Shown here piece after piece: positions 1 to 9,377 of a stretch of 64,000 nt of DNA. The position numbers and the translations under genes are program-made. The notes beneath the pieces were generated by a model. The model worked only from the letters and a program-made list of their open reading frames with translations, was not told the origin of the DNA and did not search any database. Every line of letters begins with the position of its first letter. Position 1 is the first letter of the stretch. The DNA comes from Gracilaria vermiculophylla. Lineage: Eukaryota; Rhodophyta; Florideophyceae; Gracilariales; Gracilariaceae. The stretch spans positions 4,497,320-4,561,319 of the forward strand of contig JAHNZQ020000004.1 in the NCBI GenBank assembly GCA_019155205.2, given 5' to 3'.

Positions 1-1
1 T

Positions 2-661
2 ACAGCCATATTTTCGTTACCTGCTGAGAGTACGGAGGACGGAAAACTAGTCAAGCTTCCAACTCCGTCTTTTGCACTGCCTCGGGAAAAACCAGTACCA
101 AAAGAGAGACCGCTCACGAAATGGGAACAGTTTGCAAAAGAGAAAGGGATTCAAAAGAAGAAGCGAGACAGACTGGTGCTCGACGAAGCTACGGGTGAGT
201 ATGTACCGCGTTATGGTCGCGGGAGCAAAAATTCTCTACAGAAAGACGTTATTATTCCGCACAAAGAGGGTATGGGTGATGACTATGATCCATTCAGCGA
301 GAAGAGGAAGGAAAAGAAGTTGAGAGTCACGGAAAACAAGAAAAAGCAGGCCGCTAATATCCGCCAGGCTCGGAAATCGCGCGGGTCTCAAATAAGCCCC
401 ATACAAGCGTTGGATGTGGCGAGCACTGGTCCAAGCGGGAAAAAGTTTCTACCGAAAAAGGGTCTCAAAGACGCATTGGCTGTTGTGCAGAAGTCGACAG
501 CTTCTGCCGGAAAATTTGACAAAAAGGTATCTAAAGAACCAAAACAAAAATCACGGGGAGTAAAGCGAAAGTATGAGAATGTAGTTTCAAAGAGCGGGAT
601 AACGCGGGAGAAGGAAAGATCGCACAAGATAGCTGAGAGAATACTATTACAAAAGCGTTAG
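2..661 (+). CDS. RRS1: Ribosome biogenesis regulatory protein RRS1, C-terminal part (5' end outside window)
   Basis: The reading frame is open from base 2 to a TAG at 659-661 (219 residues visible); the start lies left of the window. The first third carries the family signature: LPREKPVPKERPLTKWE, then FAKEKGIQKKKRDR, then DEATGEYVPRYGRG. The rest is Lys/Arg-rich, as in the RRS1 tail. Known family role: RRS1 works with RPF2 in the nucleolus to bring the 5S RNP (5S rRNA, uL18, uL5) into the pre-60S particle. The gene is convergent with the kinase gene to its right, with only 88 bp between stop codons. No start or promoter can be judged here. Identification is strong. Confidence 0.93.
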   Translation, partial: TAIFSLPAESTEDGKLVKLPTPSFALPREKPVPKERPLTKWEQFAKEKGIQKKKRDRLVLDEATGEYVPRYGRGSKNSLQKDVIIPHKEGMGDDYDPFSEKRKEKKLRVTENKKKQAANIRQARKSRGSQISPIQALDVASTGPSGKKFLPKKGLKDALAVVQKSTASAGKFDKKVSKEPKQKSRGVKRKYENVVSKSGITREKERSHKIAERILLQKR

Positions 662-749
662 GGTAGGTTAACTTGGTGAAATAATATTAAACGGTTCTAA
701 AGCGTCCTGAATCTTAAGCAGATAAACATGGAACGTGTGGAACCAGGGA

Positions 750-3700
750 TTACTCTGGCAAAGCTTCCAAAATAGGAACTAACTCCCTGAACGAAGGCCT
801 TTGACTGGGGTCACTATCCCAGCAATTCCGCATAAGCTTTGCTAAAGAAGGTGGACATTCGCGCGGAATGGTAGGGCGAAGTCCTTGATTAAGAACAGCC
901 ATTCCAACTTGCATAGGTTGCATTCCAAAGTACGGCAGTTTTCTCGCAACTATTTCCCAAAGGAGTATACCGAACGAAAAAACATCGGCCTTCTCTGAAT
1001 AAGGTTTGTTCGCGAGTACTTCCACAGCCATGTATTGAAATGTTCCGCACTGGCCAGTCATTTGTACGGCCGCCGATCCCTTTGAAATGCGCGTTAAGCC
1101 GAAGTCGCCGACCTTGCAGTTGTAATCCTTATCAAGCAGTAAATTCGATGACTTCAGATCTCTGTGTAGCAGTTTGCTGTCATGCAGATATCGCATTCCC
1201 TTGCAGGTATCAAGAGCAAACTTTTTGCGCATTGGCCATGTTACACGCTCGTTCGACTGATGCAGAACATCGAACAATGTGCCCCTCTCCATAAACTCGG
1301 TGATGATCATCAAGTTGGGTGGTCGAGTACAGGCTCCAACGAACCCGATTATATTGGGGTGACGTAATGTGCAAAGAACAGCCACTTCAGATTGAAACTC
1401 TACTATCGAAGCAGAATTCATTAAAGCGTGAGCGTGGATCTTTTTGACAGCAACCGTCTCTCCACGAAACTTGGCTTTGAAAACCACTCCGAACCCACCT
1501 GACCCAATCTGCTGTGCAAATTGCACTTCGTACGGGGCAACTTCGAACTTCAGATTCATACTTGGCGTCTTCTTTCCACTCGCAGCTGCCGCTAAGGCTT
1601 CCTTGCTCCCCCCCTCATACTCTTCATCATTCCCTTGCGGTTTTGCCCAAGTCTTTCGTTTCGGAGGCTTTTTATCGAAAGGAATAGCTTTTTCATTGGC
1701 GTGTTTCTTGCGCCCAACTCTCTTTTCTTTTGCCGATGGGTCTGCACTCGTGTCCTCAATATTTTCGTCTTTGCTTTTCCTTTTCGCCTTTCCCTTCTTT
1801 TTTCCTTTAGGTTTTCGACGGGGTTCTTCGTCTTCTGACCCAGATTCACTGTCGTTTTTTCTCTTCTTATTGGACTTCTTTTTCGCTCTTCCTTTCCGAT
1901 CTTGCTTCCTGTTCGTAATTTGCTTCACATACGTGCCTTCCCCACCAGAACCTTGGACATCTGACGAGGCATCTGATGATTCAGACAAACTGTCACTACC
2001 ATCTTGTTCACTGTCATCCTCGCTTCCAGAAAGTGCGCTACGTCGTAAAGGAGAACGAGACCTCGATCGGGATCGGATCTGACGTCCATCAACCGCTTTG
2101 TATTTGTCATGAGGCATCTTGTAGCCATTTTGGACCGGTTCTTGGCCGTCACTTGGCAGTCCTTTGCGTACACTAATAGACAGCTTTCGAAGGCTGCTTA
2201 TGTCCGGTGAACTCTTTCTGATGGGTTGCAAGGCATTTTGGGGTTGGCTGTTGGGCAATTGTTCAATATCATCGAGCGGAACGACTGGGGGTTGACGAAA
2301 TGCTTTTCTCGTATTAGGCACCTTCTTTCGTTGAGTCACTTCCGTGGGTGGCGATATCTCTCGGCGTTTATCTTTCGCTTCCTCCGGCGTCGTCAATGGC
2401 GATTTTGTCTCACTGTCCTCCGGAAGCCCCGTCTCGGATTCCGCCAGAACTTCTTCATCTTGTGAGTTTTCGACTCGCTTGCTCTTTGACAAGTTCACAG
2501 CAGCAGCTGAAGATTTCTTCTTCTTCTTCTTTCGCTTCAATTTCTTCAAGAGTGACACCAGCGCTTCGGGGTCGAGCTGATCAGGCACGGTTTCCTCTAA
2601 TGTAAGCAGAAATTCAGGCGCGCATTGTGCTGCAACATCCGGGGCAGAATGAACGATATTGTTGGCGTTTCTAGCTGCAGTGTGAGCTACCCCCAGCTCG
2701 CACTCTAAAAGCGTCTTCATATTCATAGGAGCCGTCGCGAATAGCCAGCAAAGTGCATAGTATGTCTTACATATTTCTTGAATGAGGAGCGGAATAGCAA
2801 ACTGTTTGATGTTCGCGGCAGGGTCTTTGGACGTAGCCACTTTCCGAACGAGTGCGCCACATCTTTCAAGTATATCAAGAATCGAGCGGAAGGCATCGCG
2901 TCTGTTCGCCTGGAGAGTGGGTAAACCATTTCCACGAGCCAACCAATGCGTACTGAACACCTTCGCGAAAGTTCCATGAACGAAAGCACGGCATCGAAGC
3001 ATTGCTGCATACCAGGATATTTCCCCTGCAGCAAAGCAGTACGTGTACGCATGAACCCTTCCCCCATGATTGGAAATACGAGTTCTAGACCAGGATGTCT
3101 CAATCCATTTGAGAAAATCCAGTTTTTGCAAAGCAGAAGACGTCAATGTCGCAGGACCTTCCGCCAGCAATCGATGAATTAGAGTCGCGACTTTAAAGGC
3201 GACAACTGGGTTTCCTTTGGAACTCGAGATGTGCAGCTGACCCAATGCTTCAAAGATCCGATCAGGTAGTTGTTGCATCGGCAGGCAGGCTTCCAAAAGG
3301 CGGTTCACTTCGTTGTTACCTTCAGGAACAAGAGTAGGGGTAGCTATTCTTCTAACCGCTTCATTGACACCCGCTAAGCTATGGAGATCGGAAAAGCCAT
3401 TGTCGCGTTCAGCTTCAACAGTATTCGATGCGGAATGCGAAGCTGTAACCGATGGTGGTGATGTGTTGGCTTCAATCGGTAATGTGGACTGGTTGTCGGT
3501 GACCACTGAACTCGGGGGCAGGCCACGGCTTGAATCTATATCAAGTTCGAGATTCTCTTGCGGTCTGGTATTTACTATTGGCTTCAGCGGTGGTGTACAT
3601 GACGGAACAAGCTTTCGCGCAGCCGCAAGGTCATATCGATATACAAGCAAATCGGGAACCTTAGCCATTGGAACAAAAAGAACGGAGCGAAGGAGATCTT

Positions 3701-4331
3701 TAGTAAGACCAGTGATTTGCGGGGCGTCAGGAATGGCTGGATTCGCTGAATCAAAGCGTTTTCCGTAGCACAGTTCGTACAGGAGAGCAGTGAGAGCGCG
3801 AATATCATTTCTCTCCGAAAGGTTTCTTTTTGTGCTGGCAACTCTTTTGGCCCTCGTTAGACCAAAGCCTCCAAGCTTCAGAGACCCGGTGGAATCAAAT
3901 AAAATGTGATCCAACGATAAGCTTGCGTGCGCGCGTTGTTCTGCACTGTCAATAACAAACTGTAGCGCCGAAGCCACCGCAGCGATGGCACGCAAAGCGG
4001 AGCGTTCAGCTCGTGGAGCAGTTAGAATGCTACCTGCACAGTACTCCATGATGAAGAAGGCGGTGTCGGTGTTGAAGTAGACGTCGTGCAACTTAAGAAC
4101 TGCTGGACATTGGGAAGCTTTTTTCCAGGTTTCTGCTTCTCGCGTCAGTAGGAGACGGGTTTTTTCTCCCGAAACCGGCAAGAGCTTCAATGCGTAAATA
4201 GCTCCATCGGCAGCACGAACAAGCCGAACAGACGGGGACAAAGGTCGGAGCGTCGTGAGGTTCCACACCGTACCGCTCGCGGATGTGAAATTAAAAGAAG
4301 CCAGTCCCGGCGAAGATGCGTGCTGCGTCAT
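750..4331 (-). CDS. NAK-like pseudokinase / ANTH-like / TKL (Raf-MLK-like) protein kinase fusion
   Basis: 1193 residues from the ATG at 4331; the frame stays open upstream but has no earlier ATG. Residues about 25-240 are a kinase fold nearest the NAK (AAK1/GAK) type: the VAIK-type Lys49 is kept (YALKLL), but HRD is replaced by a HASLSL stretch and DFG by GGFG (154-157), so it is probably catalytically dead. Residues about 335-590 resemble the ANTH domain of AP180/CALM (AFKVATLIHRLLAEG, then long helices). Residues about 600-920 are basic, Ser-rich and low complexity, with poly-Lys and RSRSRSRSP. Residues 929-1193 are an intact TKL kinase with GSGGFGVV, AVKK, HRDLKSSN and DFG. The APE motif reads AVE (MAVEVL). 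NAK kinases and ANTH proteins both act in clathrin-coated pits, so an endocytic signalling scaffold is inferred. Domain calls are from motif reading only. Confidence 0.85.
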   Translation of the reverse strand: MTQHASSPGLASFNFTSASGTVWNLTTLRPLSPSVRLVRAADGAIYALKLLPVSGEKTRLLLTREAETWKKASQCPAVLKLHDVYFNTDTAFFIMEYCAGSILTAPRAERSALRAIAAVASALQFVIDSAEQRAHASLSLDHILFDSTGSLKLGGFGLTRAKRVASTKRNLSERNDIRALTALLYELCYGKRFDSANPAIPDAPQITGLTKDLLRSVLFVPMAKVPDLLVYRYDLAAARKLVPSCTPPLKPIVNTRPQENLELDIDSSRGLPPSSVVTDNQSTLPIEANTSPPSVTASHSASNTVEAERDNGFSDLHSLAGVNEAVRRIATPTLVPEGNNEVNRLLEACLPMQQLPDRIFEALGQLHISSSKGNPVVAFKVATLIHRLLAEGPATLTSSALQKLDFLKWIETSWSRTRISNHGGRVHAYTYCFAAGEISWYAAMLRCRAFVHGTFAKVFSTHWLARGNGLPTLQANRRDAFRSILDILERCGALVRKVATSKDPAANIKQFAIPLLIQEICKTYYALCWLFATAPMNMKTLLECELGVAHTAARNANNIVHSAPDVAAQCAPEFLLTLEETVPDQLDPEALVSLLKKLKRKKKKKKSSAAAVNLSKSKRVENSQDEEVLAESETGLPEDSETKSPLTTPEEAKDKRREISPPTEVTQRKKVPNTRKAFRQPPVVPLDDIEQLPNSQPQNALQPIRKSSPDISSLRKLSISVRKGLPSDGQEPVQNGYKMPHDKYKAVDGRQIRSRSRSRSPLRRSALSGSEDDSEQDGSDSLSESSDASSDVQGSGGEGTYVKQITNRKQDRKGRAKKKSNKKRKNDSESGSEDEEPRRKPKGKKKGKAKRKSKDENIEDTSADPSAKEKRVGRKKHANEKAIPFDKKPPKRKTWAKPQGNDEEYEGGSKEALAAAASGKKTPSMNLKFEVAPYEVQFAQQIGSGGFGVVFKAKFRGETVAVKKIHAHALMNSASIVEFQSEVAVLCTLRHPNIIGFVGACTRPPNLMIITEFMERGTLFDVLHQSNERVTWPMRKKFALDTCKGMRYLHDSKLLHRDLKSSNLLLDKDYNCKVGDFGLTRISKGSAAVQMTGQCGTFQYMAVEVLANKPYSEKADVFSFGILLWEIVARKLPYFGMQPMQVGMAVLNQGLRPTIPRECPPSLAKLMRNCWDSDPSQRPSFRELVPILEALPE

Positions 4332-5146
4332 GGTGGTCACGCAGGACTTCTGAAAGGGAAGGGAGCACACCAAGGAAAGCGCGAGAGGAGAGGGAAACGA
4401 GGAAGCTGAAGAATTCGAAGTGGTGGTGCATTCGAGGCACAGATGAATGAAAAAGTTTCTGGCGCACACCACCACCCGAGACGCACGGCAACGAGAGTGC
4501 TCCGAACGGTTGAGCGGCAACGCGGGGCGCGCGTTGTGTCAGGCAGGACTTGGTGAGGGGATAGCACACGGCTGCAAAGCAGCCGCTACAAGTGCATGGT
4601 AATGCTTCACGCTCATTGGCCATAATTCCTTACTTGTCAGGCGTTGGCTCGAGAAAATTTCACGAAAATTCTGAAGGGCGGGCGGCGGCACCAAGCCCAA
4701 AATCTTGGTGCACAGTGTGCGACCTTGCGACGACTACTTTGGTTCAAACAGAGCAGATATTTTCAGTCCGGTCTGCATTCGTCAAAAGCGAGAGGATTGG
4801 GAGGCTTTGTTTTGACTACCTTATGTTCGTGTACTGTTGTATCTTGGCAGGCTTGGAGATTTTGCTTTCTGGGCACTCAGCATGGCACCACAAGTCAAGT
4901 GGTAGTCAGCGAAGAAGCCAACCAGCACGCTTTGAAGTAAGGAACCTTGACATGGCATTGCCACAAAGCATCGAAACAGCCTCGAAAACTGTGCTGGACC
5001 GGAGCTACCCATCAGAGCAGGCGCCCCGCAGGCGTCCGTGCGTTTGGCACGTTAGGTTTTCTGCTTCAGTTAAAGTGTTAGAATCAGCTTCCAGCCGAGA
5101 CAGGTCCCAGCGTCCTGTCGCCAGCCATTCCTCAAAACCAGGTGTG
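4332..5146. other. Intergenic region upstream of the kinase gene
   Basis: This 815-bp stretch lies between the kinase start and the stop of the Siva-like gene, both on the minus strand. It should hold the kinase 5' leader and promoter plus the Siva-like 3' end. A reversed CCAAT box (ATTGG) lies near 4614. Plus-strand open frames here do not resemble a protein and run through the Siva-like gene. Confidence 0.4.
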
Positions 5147-5647
5147 TCACTCCAAGGATATCATGTCCTCGTCCTCATCTACAGCGCCGTTCTCACCAGC
5201 GCCCTCCTTGGCATCCTCCCAGCAACCCGAGCACAGTGTCCGCTCAAAAGGGCTGTCGTAATCAACCAGAGAACAAAATGTACACCATGTCATGCCACAC
5301 ACGTCACAGAGCCTCGTGCAAAGAGCACACAACCGTTTCTCACACCGCTCACAGTCAGCCTCCAATCGCACCTCATCACAAGTGGCGCACGAATCGGTAC
5401 GCTTGTACAACGCGGCCGCACGGGGCGGTTCCTTCCACCACGGTCTTGGCGGCGGCGGTGCATAGATTCGACGCCGCTTTGCAGCGTGCTGCGGCTCCCG
5501 TCCGAACTGTACTCGCTTACCCCCCGAAAGCAGCAGATGAAAGTCAGGCACTGGCGTGTCGTTGCCGCTATCGGTAGACATGGGCGCCTGGGCGCTGACT
5601 GCAACGCGCGCACGCGAAGCTGAACGAGTGTTTGCAGCGGGCGTCAT
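5147..5647 (-). CDS. Siva-type cysteine-rich zinc-binding protein
   Basis: 166 residues from ATG 5647; a second in-frame ATG at 5581 (Met23) is also possible. The N-terminal half is disordered and Arg/Pro-rich. The C-terminal half has twelve cysteines in pairs (C87, C90, C99, C102, C107, C110, C114, C117, C122, C125, C139, C142). Spacing and linkers match the Siva C-terminal domain: CERCEKRLCALC, then CDVCGMTWCTFCSLVDY, then ERTLCSGC, with the invariant CxLVD-type core. The tail is acidic. Animal Siva binds the CD27 tail and has pro-apoptotic and p53-related roles; none of this can be assumed for an alga. The gene is head-to-head with the PhoD-like gene across 562 bp. The fold is well supported, the function is not. 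Confidence 0.78.
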   Translation of the reverse strand: MTPAANTRSASRARVAVSAQAPMSTDSGNDTPVPDFHLLLSGGKRVQFGREPQHAAKRRRIYAPPPPRPWWKEPPRAAALYKRTDSCATCDEVRLEADCERCEKRLCALCTRLCDVCGMTWCTFCSLVDYDSPFERTLCSGCWEDAKEGAGENGAVDEDEDMISLE

Positions 5648-6209
5648 ATCGTTCGGCGGTAGACAGGAGCCAGTTTGCTACGACCGTGGCCAATGCTGCG
5701 GCGAGTGGCGGCGGGGCATGGACGCTGTCGCGCTCAAAGGCTCTGCAGCGGAGCGTATGACTTAAGTAGTGATTAAGAGCGTTGCCAATGGCGGTGGTGG
5801 AGTACGCGCCGTGTTTTGGCGCCAATGCACAAGCGCGGAGCTCCTACTGCTTTGGTTGGGTGCCGCCAAAACGACCCATCTGGCCCGCGATTGTTGCCCA
5901 TCATGACGACCGCGGGAGCGTTGGCGCGCACTCGGCGTCTTTGACACTATGACTTGTGCTCCCTGTACTTCCGCCGTGTTCCACGTCGCAATATGTCACA
6001 ACTGACATTTACGTCAGTCATTGTAAGCTCATTGTTGTCCTGGCGCTCACATGATCGATATCAAACGCTTATTGCGTTTCGTAGAAAAGCAAAAAAGCAA
6101 ATCTGAAACTGTGCTGGAACTTCCTACTGACAGTTGGTGCTCTTTTCCGCTGTGGCTGGGGCCGGGTAGAATCTCAACCTCGCCTCGCCCGTTGTTCCCT
6201 TTCTAAACC
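5648..6209. promoter_or_regulatory. Divergent promoter region, Siva-like / PhoD-like
   Basis: 562 bp between two head-to-head start codons. It contains GCGCCAAT at 5819-5826 inside TTTTGGCGCCAAT, which resembles both an E2F site and a CCAAT box. A second CCAAT is near 5785. A TGAC/GTCA-rich stretch near 6002-6019 (TTACGTCA) resembles a bZIP/CRE site. No conventional TATA box was identified. The sites are predictions from motif reading. Confidence 0.4.
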
Positions 6210-7778
6210 ATGTTCCGCTCGTCTCTTCTATTACTTTTGAATGTCTTTGCTTTTTTCATTATCGTCTCGGCGGAGCCTTTTGTCTGGATTGGAGCGGTCA
6301 CCGATACCTCATTCAAAATCCATATAGAAGTTCCCAACATCAACGACGCACAAATTCTAATCACCGAGAATGACAATCCGTCAACCACTGTTTCTTCCAC
6401 GCCATCTAACAATTCAACTTTAAATATTGAAGAATTTGAGCTCTCCAGCCTTCGACAGTACATCTTTAATAATCTCGTTCCTTTAACAAAGTATCACGTA
6501 GCAATCCGTACACCATTTTCCACAACTTTCATAGCATCTGTAACAACGTACCCGTCTCAAGATTCCACACGAGACATCCAGCTTGCCTTCTCGTCATGTC
6601 AGAGAGACCATTCAGACGACGAAGCTTTTAAACACATACATGCACATTTTGCACGTGCGCAAGGTTCCCCTCAACCTCCGGTTTTCTTAATGATTCACAT
6701 GGGCGACCTGCACTACGCGGACATCGCCAAAAACGACGTTTCCCTCTTCGGAAAGCGCTTCCGGCGAGTTGTCTCGGAACGCAACGTGCATCGCGTTATG
6801 CGCTCAATGCCAATGGCATACATGTACGACGACCATGACTACGGCAGAAATAATGCTGGCTTTTCTTCGCCATCACGCGAGGCTGCTTTGCAAGCATATC
6901 GACGCTATGTCCCCTCGTACGACTTGCCGTCGGAAAATGCTTCGTACCACGCCTTCTCCGTAGGTCGCGTACGAGTGGTCATGACAGATTTAAGAGCAAT
7001 GGCACGGAAAGAAGCAAGTTCTACCCTTGCTGCAGAACAGAAGAAATGGCTTTTTTCTGAATTCGCCGCTGCTGCCAACTTCAGTGTACTGGTGTGGATG
7101 TCCTCCAAGCCATGGATAGCGAGATCTCGCGCAAATGATGACTCTTGGGGTGGCTTTGCAGCAGAAAGGCGAGCCATTGCCAACCAACTCGTGCGTCTTA
7201 ACGTGACCAACCTTGTCATGATTGCTGGTGACGCTCACATGTTGGCGGCGGACGATGGCTCCAACAGTGATTACTCGAGCGACGGCGGTGCTGGCTTTCC
7301 CGTGCTTCAAGCTGCCCCCTTGGCTCATTTCGGAACATCGAAAGGGGGTCCATTCTCTGAGGGATGTTTTGCGTACAGATTTACTCGCAATCGACAATAT
7401 GGGCTTTTAAGGCTTTCAAAGCTAGGGGAGCAGGGGGGGCCTTGCGTCCAGTTTGAAGGCTATAGAAGTGGTGAAACGGATCCTAAGATAGTTTTTGAGA
7501 GATGTGGAAGATTGAGTGGCGTCAATGGTACGGGAGGCAGTGAAAAAAGTTGTCGCCTGCCACTCTTTCCTGCTTGGGTCATCGCTCTGATTAGTGTAGG
7601 AGCTACGTTGTTCTTTTGCATTTGTACAGCCGCCGTTGTTTTTATTCTGCGGAGGAAAATGCAGAAAAACAGAAGAGTTCAAGAAACTGTGAAAGAAACA
7701 AGCGAGAATGAAAGTCGCAAGGACGGTAAAATGAGTGACAAGGAAGCAAGTGATGGCAAGACGATAAAAGAGAAGTAA
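6210..7778 (+). CDS. PhoD-like metallophosphatase, secreted and membrane-anchored
   Basis: 522 residues from the ATG at 6210. Residues 1-21 form a signal peptide (FRSSLLLLLNVFAFFIIVSA). A Fibronectin-III-like N-terminal region precedes the metallophosphatase core: FSSCQRD near 127-133, GDLHYAD at 165-171, YDDHDYG at 206-212 and GDAHM at 340-344. These correspond to the metal-ligand motifs of the PhoD/alkaline phosphatase D group. A hydrophobic segment at about 456-480 is followed by a basic 40-residue tail, so the enzyme probably faces the lumen or outside with a short cytosolic tail. Likely activity is hydrolysis of phosphate mono- or diesters, for example in phosphate scavenging; the substrate is not known. 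The gene is convergent with the next one, with 84 bp between stops. Confidence 0.85.
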   Translation: MFRSSLLLLLNVFAFFIIVSAEPFVWIGAVTDTSFKIHIEVPNINDAQILITENDNPSTTVSSTPSNNSTLNIEEFELSSLRQYIFNNLVPLTKYHVAIRTPFSTTFIASVTTYPSQDSTRDIQLAFSSCQRDHSDDEAFKHIHAHFARAQGSPQPPVFLMIHMGDLHYADIAKNDVSLFGKRFRRVVSERNVHRVMRSMPMAYMYDDHDYGRNNAGFSSPSREAALQAYRRYVPSYDLPSENASYHAFSVGRVRVVMTDLRAMARKEASSTLAAEQKKWLFSEFAAAANFSVLVWMSSKPWIARSRANDDSWGGFAAERRAIANQLVRLNVTNLVMIAGDAHMLAADDGSNSDYSSDGGAGFPVLQAAPLAHFGTSKGGPFSEGCFAYRFTRNRQYGLLRLSKLGEQGGPCVQFEGYRSGETDPKIVFERCGRLSGVNGTGGSEKSCRLPLFPAWVIALISVGATLFFCICTAAVVFILRRKMQKNRRVQETVKETSENESRKDGKMSDKEASDGKTIKEK

Positions 7779-7862
7779 TGGGACTCCGAAACCAGTTGGG
7801 AAGAGCATACATGAATTGAGTGGATGCGCAAAGAAAAACCAGCAATGGAGTTTACAAAACGC

Positions 7863-8840
7863 TCAGACGACAAGCGCATTTTCAGTTGCTGCAACTTGCT
7901 TCACGTCATTGTCGGCCGAAGTTACCCATAGTGCGTGCTTCATGATTGTAGCAACGAGTGATGCAGCAGAATCGACGCTGAGCTGCGGTTTTGTTACAAT
8001 CTTACCTTGTTTAGCGGTTTGATCCGAAGAAAGATTTAGGCTAGAGCACAGCTTTTCTGCACTCTGAATGATTTGGGATTGAGAGGCCTTTCCGGCAGAT
8101 GTGACAAGCAGAGGAGCGTCCGTTTCAAGGGCGGGCGACTCTCCAGAGTACACAAGAAGGGAACGGAAAGTAATGATGCCTCTCGCGTTGACGTCATCCG
8201 TGGAAACAATATGGCGCAAGAACGGGAACTGAGAGGAACGAAAAGGGCGGCCCGTGAGCGGAACAATGCCCAATAGCCCAGCTGCGTCGTTTAGGGAAAT
8301 GGAAGGGTCCAGCGCGTTGACGACGGGATTCGAGGCGGCAAAAATACGAGTGGCATCGGCATTCTCGGCGACGGAATACGTGGCGTGCACAAATAGGGCG
8401 GCCGGGCGATGCTCGTTGAGGGCTGCCTTGAGCGACTCAACGTCCACGTTGTGGGGATCGGTCGGGACGGGGAGCGGAATGACGGTGAGTCCGAGCTGGG
8501 AGGCGGCGAGCAGCAGCACGGAGTATTCCGGGCAGTCCGGAGGAAGGAGGGTGAGGATGGCGTCGTTTGGAGCGAGGTTGAGGTTGGCAAGACCTGTGGT
8601 TAGGGCGGTGACGTGCGAAAGCAACTGGGAGTAGGTCCACACGGTGGCTTTGGCGTCGGCGTAGCCCATGAACTTGACGGCATCCTTGAGCGGGTTCGCG
8701 GCCGAGGCGGCGCGCAGCAGGTGGCCGATGGTGGAGGGCGCGGGGGCAGTGCTGAAGGCGCGCGCGGCGCGGCTGGACGCCGGGCGGGCGCACAGCAGGC
8801 GGAGCGACGCCGCCAGCGCGCGGCGGGGGGCCGACTGCAT
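7863..8840 (-). CDS. Degenerate ANL-superfamily (acyl-CoA synthetase) N-terminal half with organelle leader
   Basis: 325 residues from ATG 8840. The first 33 residues are Arg/Ala/Ser-rich without acids, like a mitochondrial (or plastid) presequence ending near RAFSTAP. The rest follows the start of AMP-binding enzymes: TWTYSQLL-like segment (TVWTYSQLL), LPPDCPEYSVLLLA, then GLTVIPLPVP and RPAALFV. Where the P-loop (TSGTTGxPKG) should be, the protein reads LLVTSAGKASQSQ, so the nucleotide-binding signature is lost. The remaining 60 residues match nothing recognised, and the C-terminal half of the enzyme is absent; only 84 bp separate its stop from that of the PhoD-like gene. It is either a non-catalytic paralogue or a pseudogene that kept an open frame. 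Confidence 0.7.
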   Translation of the reverse strand: MQSAPRRALAASLRLLCARPASSRAARAFSTAPAPSTIGHLLRAASAANPLKDAVKFMGYADAKATVWTYSQLLSHVTALTTGLANLNLAPNDAILTLLPPDCPEYSVLLLAASQLGLTVIPLPVPTDPHNVDVESLKAALNEHRPAALFVHATYSVAENADATRIFAASNPVVNALDPSISLNDAAGLLGIVPLTGRPFRSSQFPFLRHIVSTDDVNARGIITFRSLLVYSGESPALETDAPLLVTSAGKASQSQIIQSAEKLCSSLNLSSDQTAKQGKIVTKPQLSVDSAASLVATIMKHALWVTSADNDVKQVAATENALVV

Positions 8841-9377
8841 GGTGGCGACGGAGGGCGAGTGAGCGATCGAGGCGGTGGCGACGCGCTTGCATGCGGAGGC
8901 GACGCACTGCGCCGGTGGCGTGATTGCACGCACACCGACTCACGCGGCGCGGACGCTCGCGGGCGCGGGGGCTGACAGTATAAGATGGTGCTTGATAGGG
9001 AGCACGGCGGCAGCACAGGAACGCGTGGCGCACGGCTGCATCATCAGCGACGCTGCGGCGGTGGGGCACTGTAAAGACGGGCACCGGAGGCGGCGGCAAT
9101 CGGGCGCGTGCGGGGGATGCGCAGCGATGGCCTCAGCGCAGATCAAGGGCGCCAAAGGTGCTACCCCGAAGTGGAAACGCCCTTTTGGGAACGCGGTTCA
9201 CCGCGTCACTGCCGCCTGCCGCCGTCGTGCCCCCGCCGCCGCGCGCCACCCCCCCGCGCCGCCCCCGTCGCTAAATAGCGCCGCGCCCGCCGCCCTGGCC
9301 GTTCTCTGTCGACGCACCGCACCTGCCCCCGTGCTCCGTCTACCACCGCGCCCACTTACCTCTTTCACCGGCTTGCC
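8841..9377. promoter_or_regulatory. GC-rich divergent promoter region, ANL-like / F-box
   Basis: 537 bp between head-to-head starts, clearly more GC-rich than its surroundings. It holds GCGCCAAA at 9149-9156 (E2F-like). Several overlapping open frames on both strands are explained by the GC-rich composition. No TATA box is convincing. Confidence 0.4.

Noticed and set aside
4592..5623. 343-codon plus-strand frame
   Set aside because: It runs through the Siva-like gene on the other strand, has no recognisable domain and has the Arg/Ser/Cys bias of a chance frame.
8437..9099. 220-codon minus-strand Arg/Pro-rich frame and a neighbouring plus frame
   Set aside because: GC-rich shadows of the ANL-like gene and the promoter; no family features.
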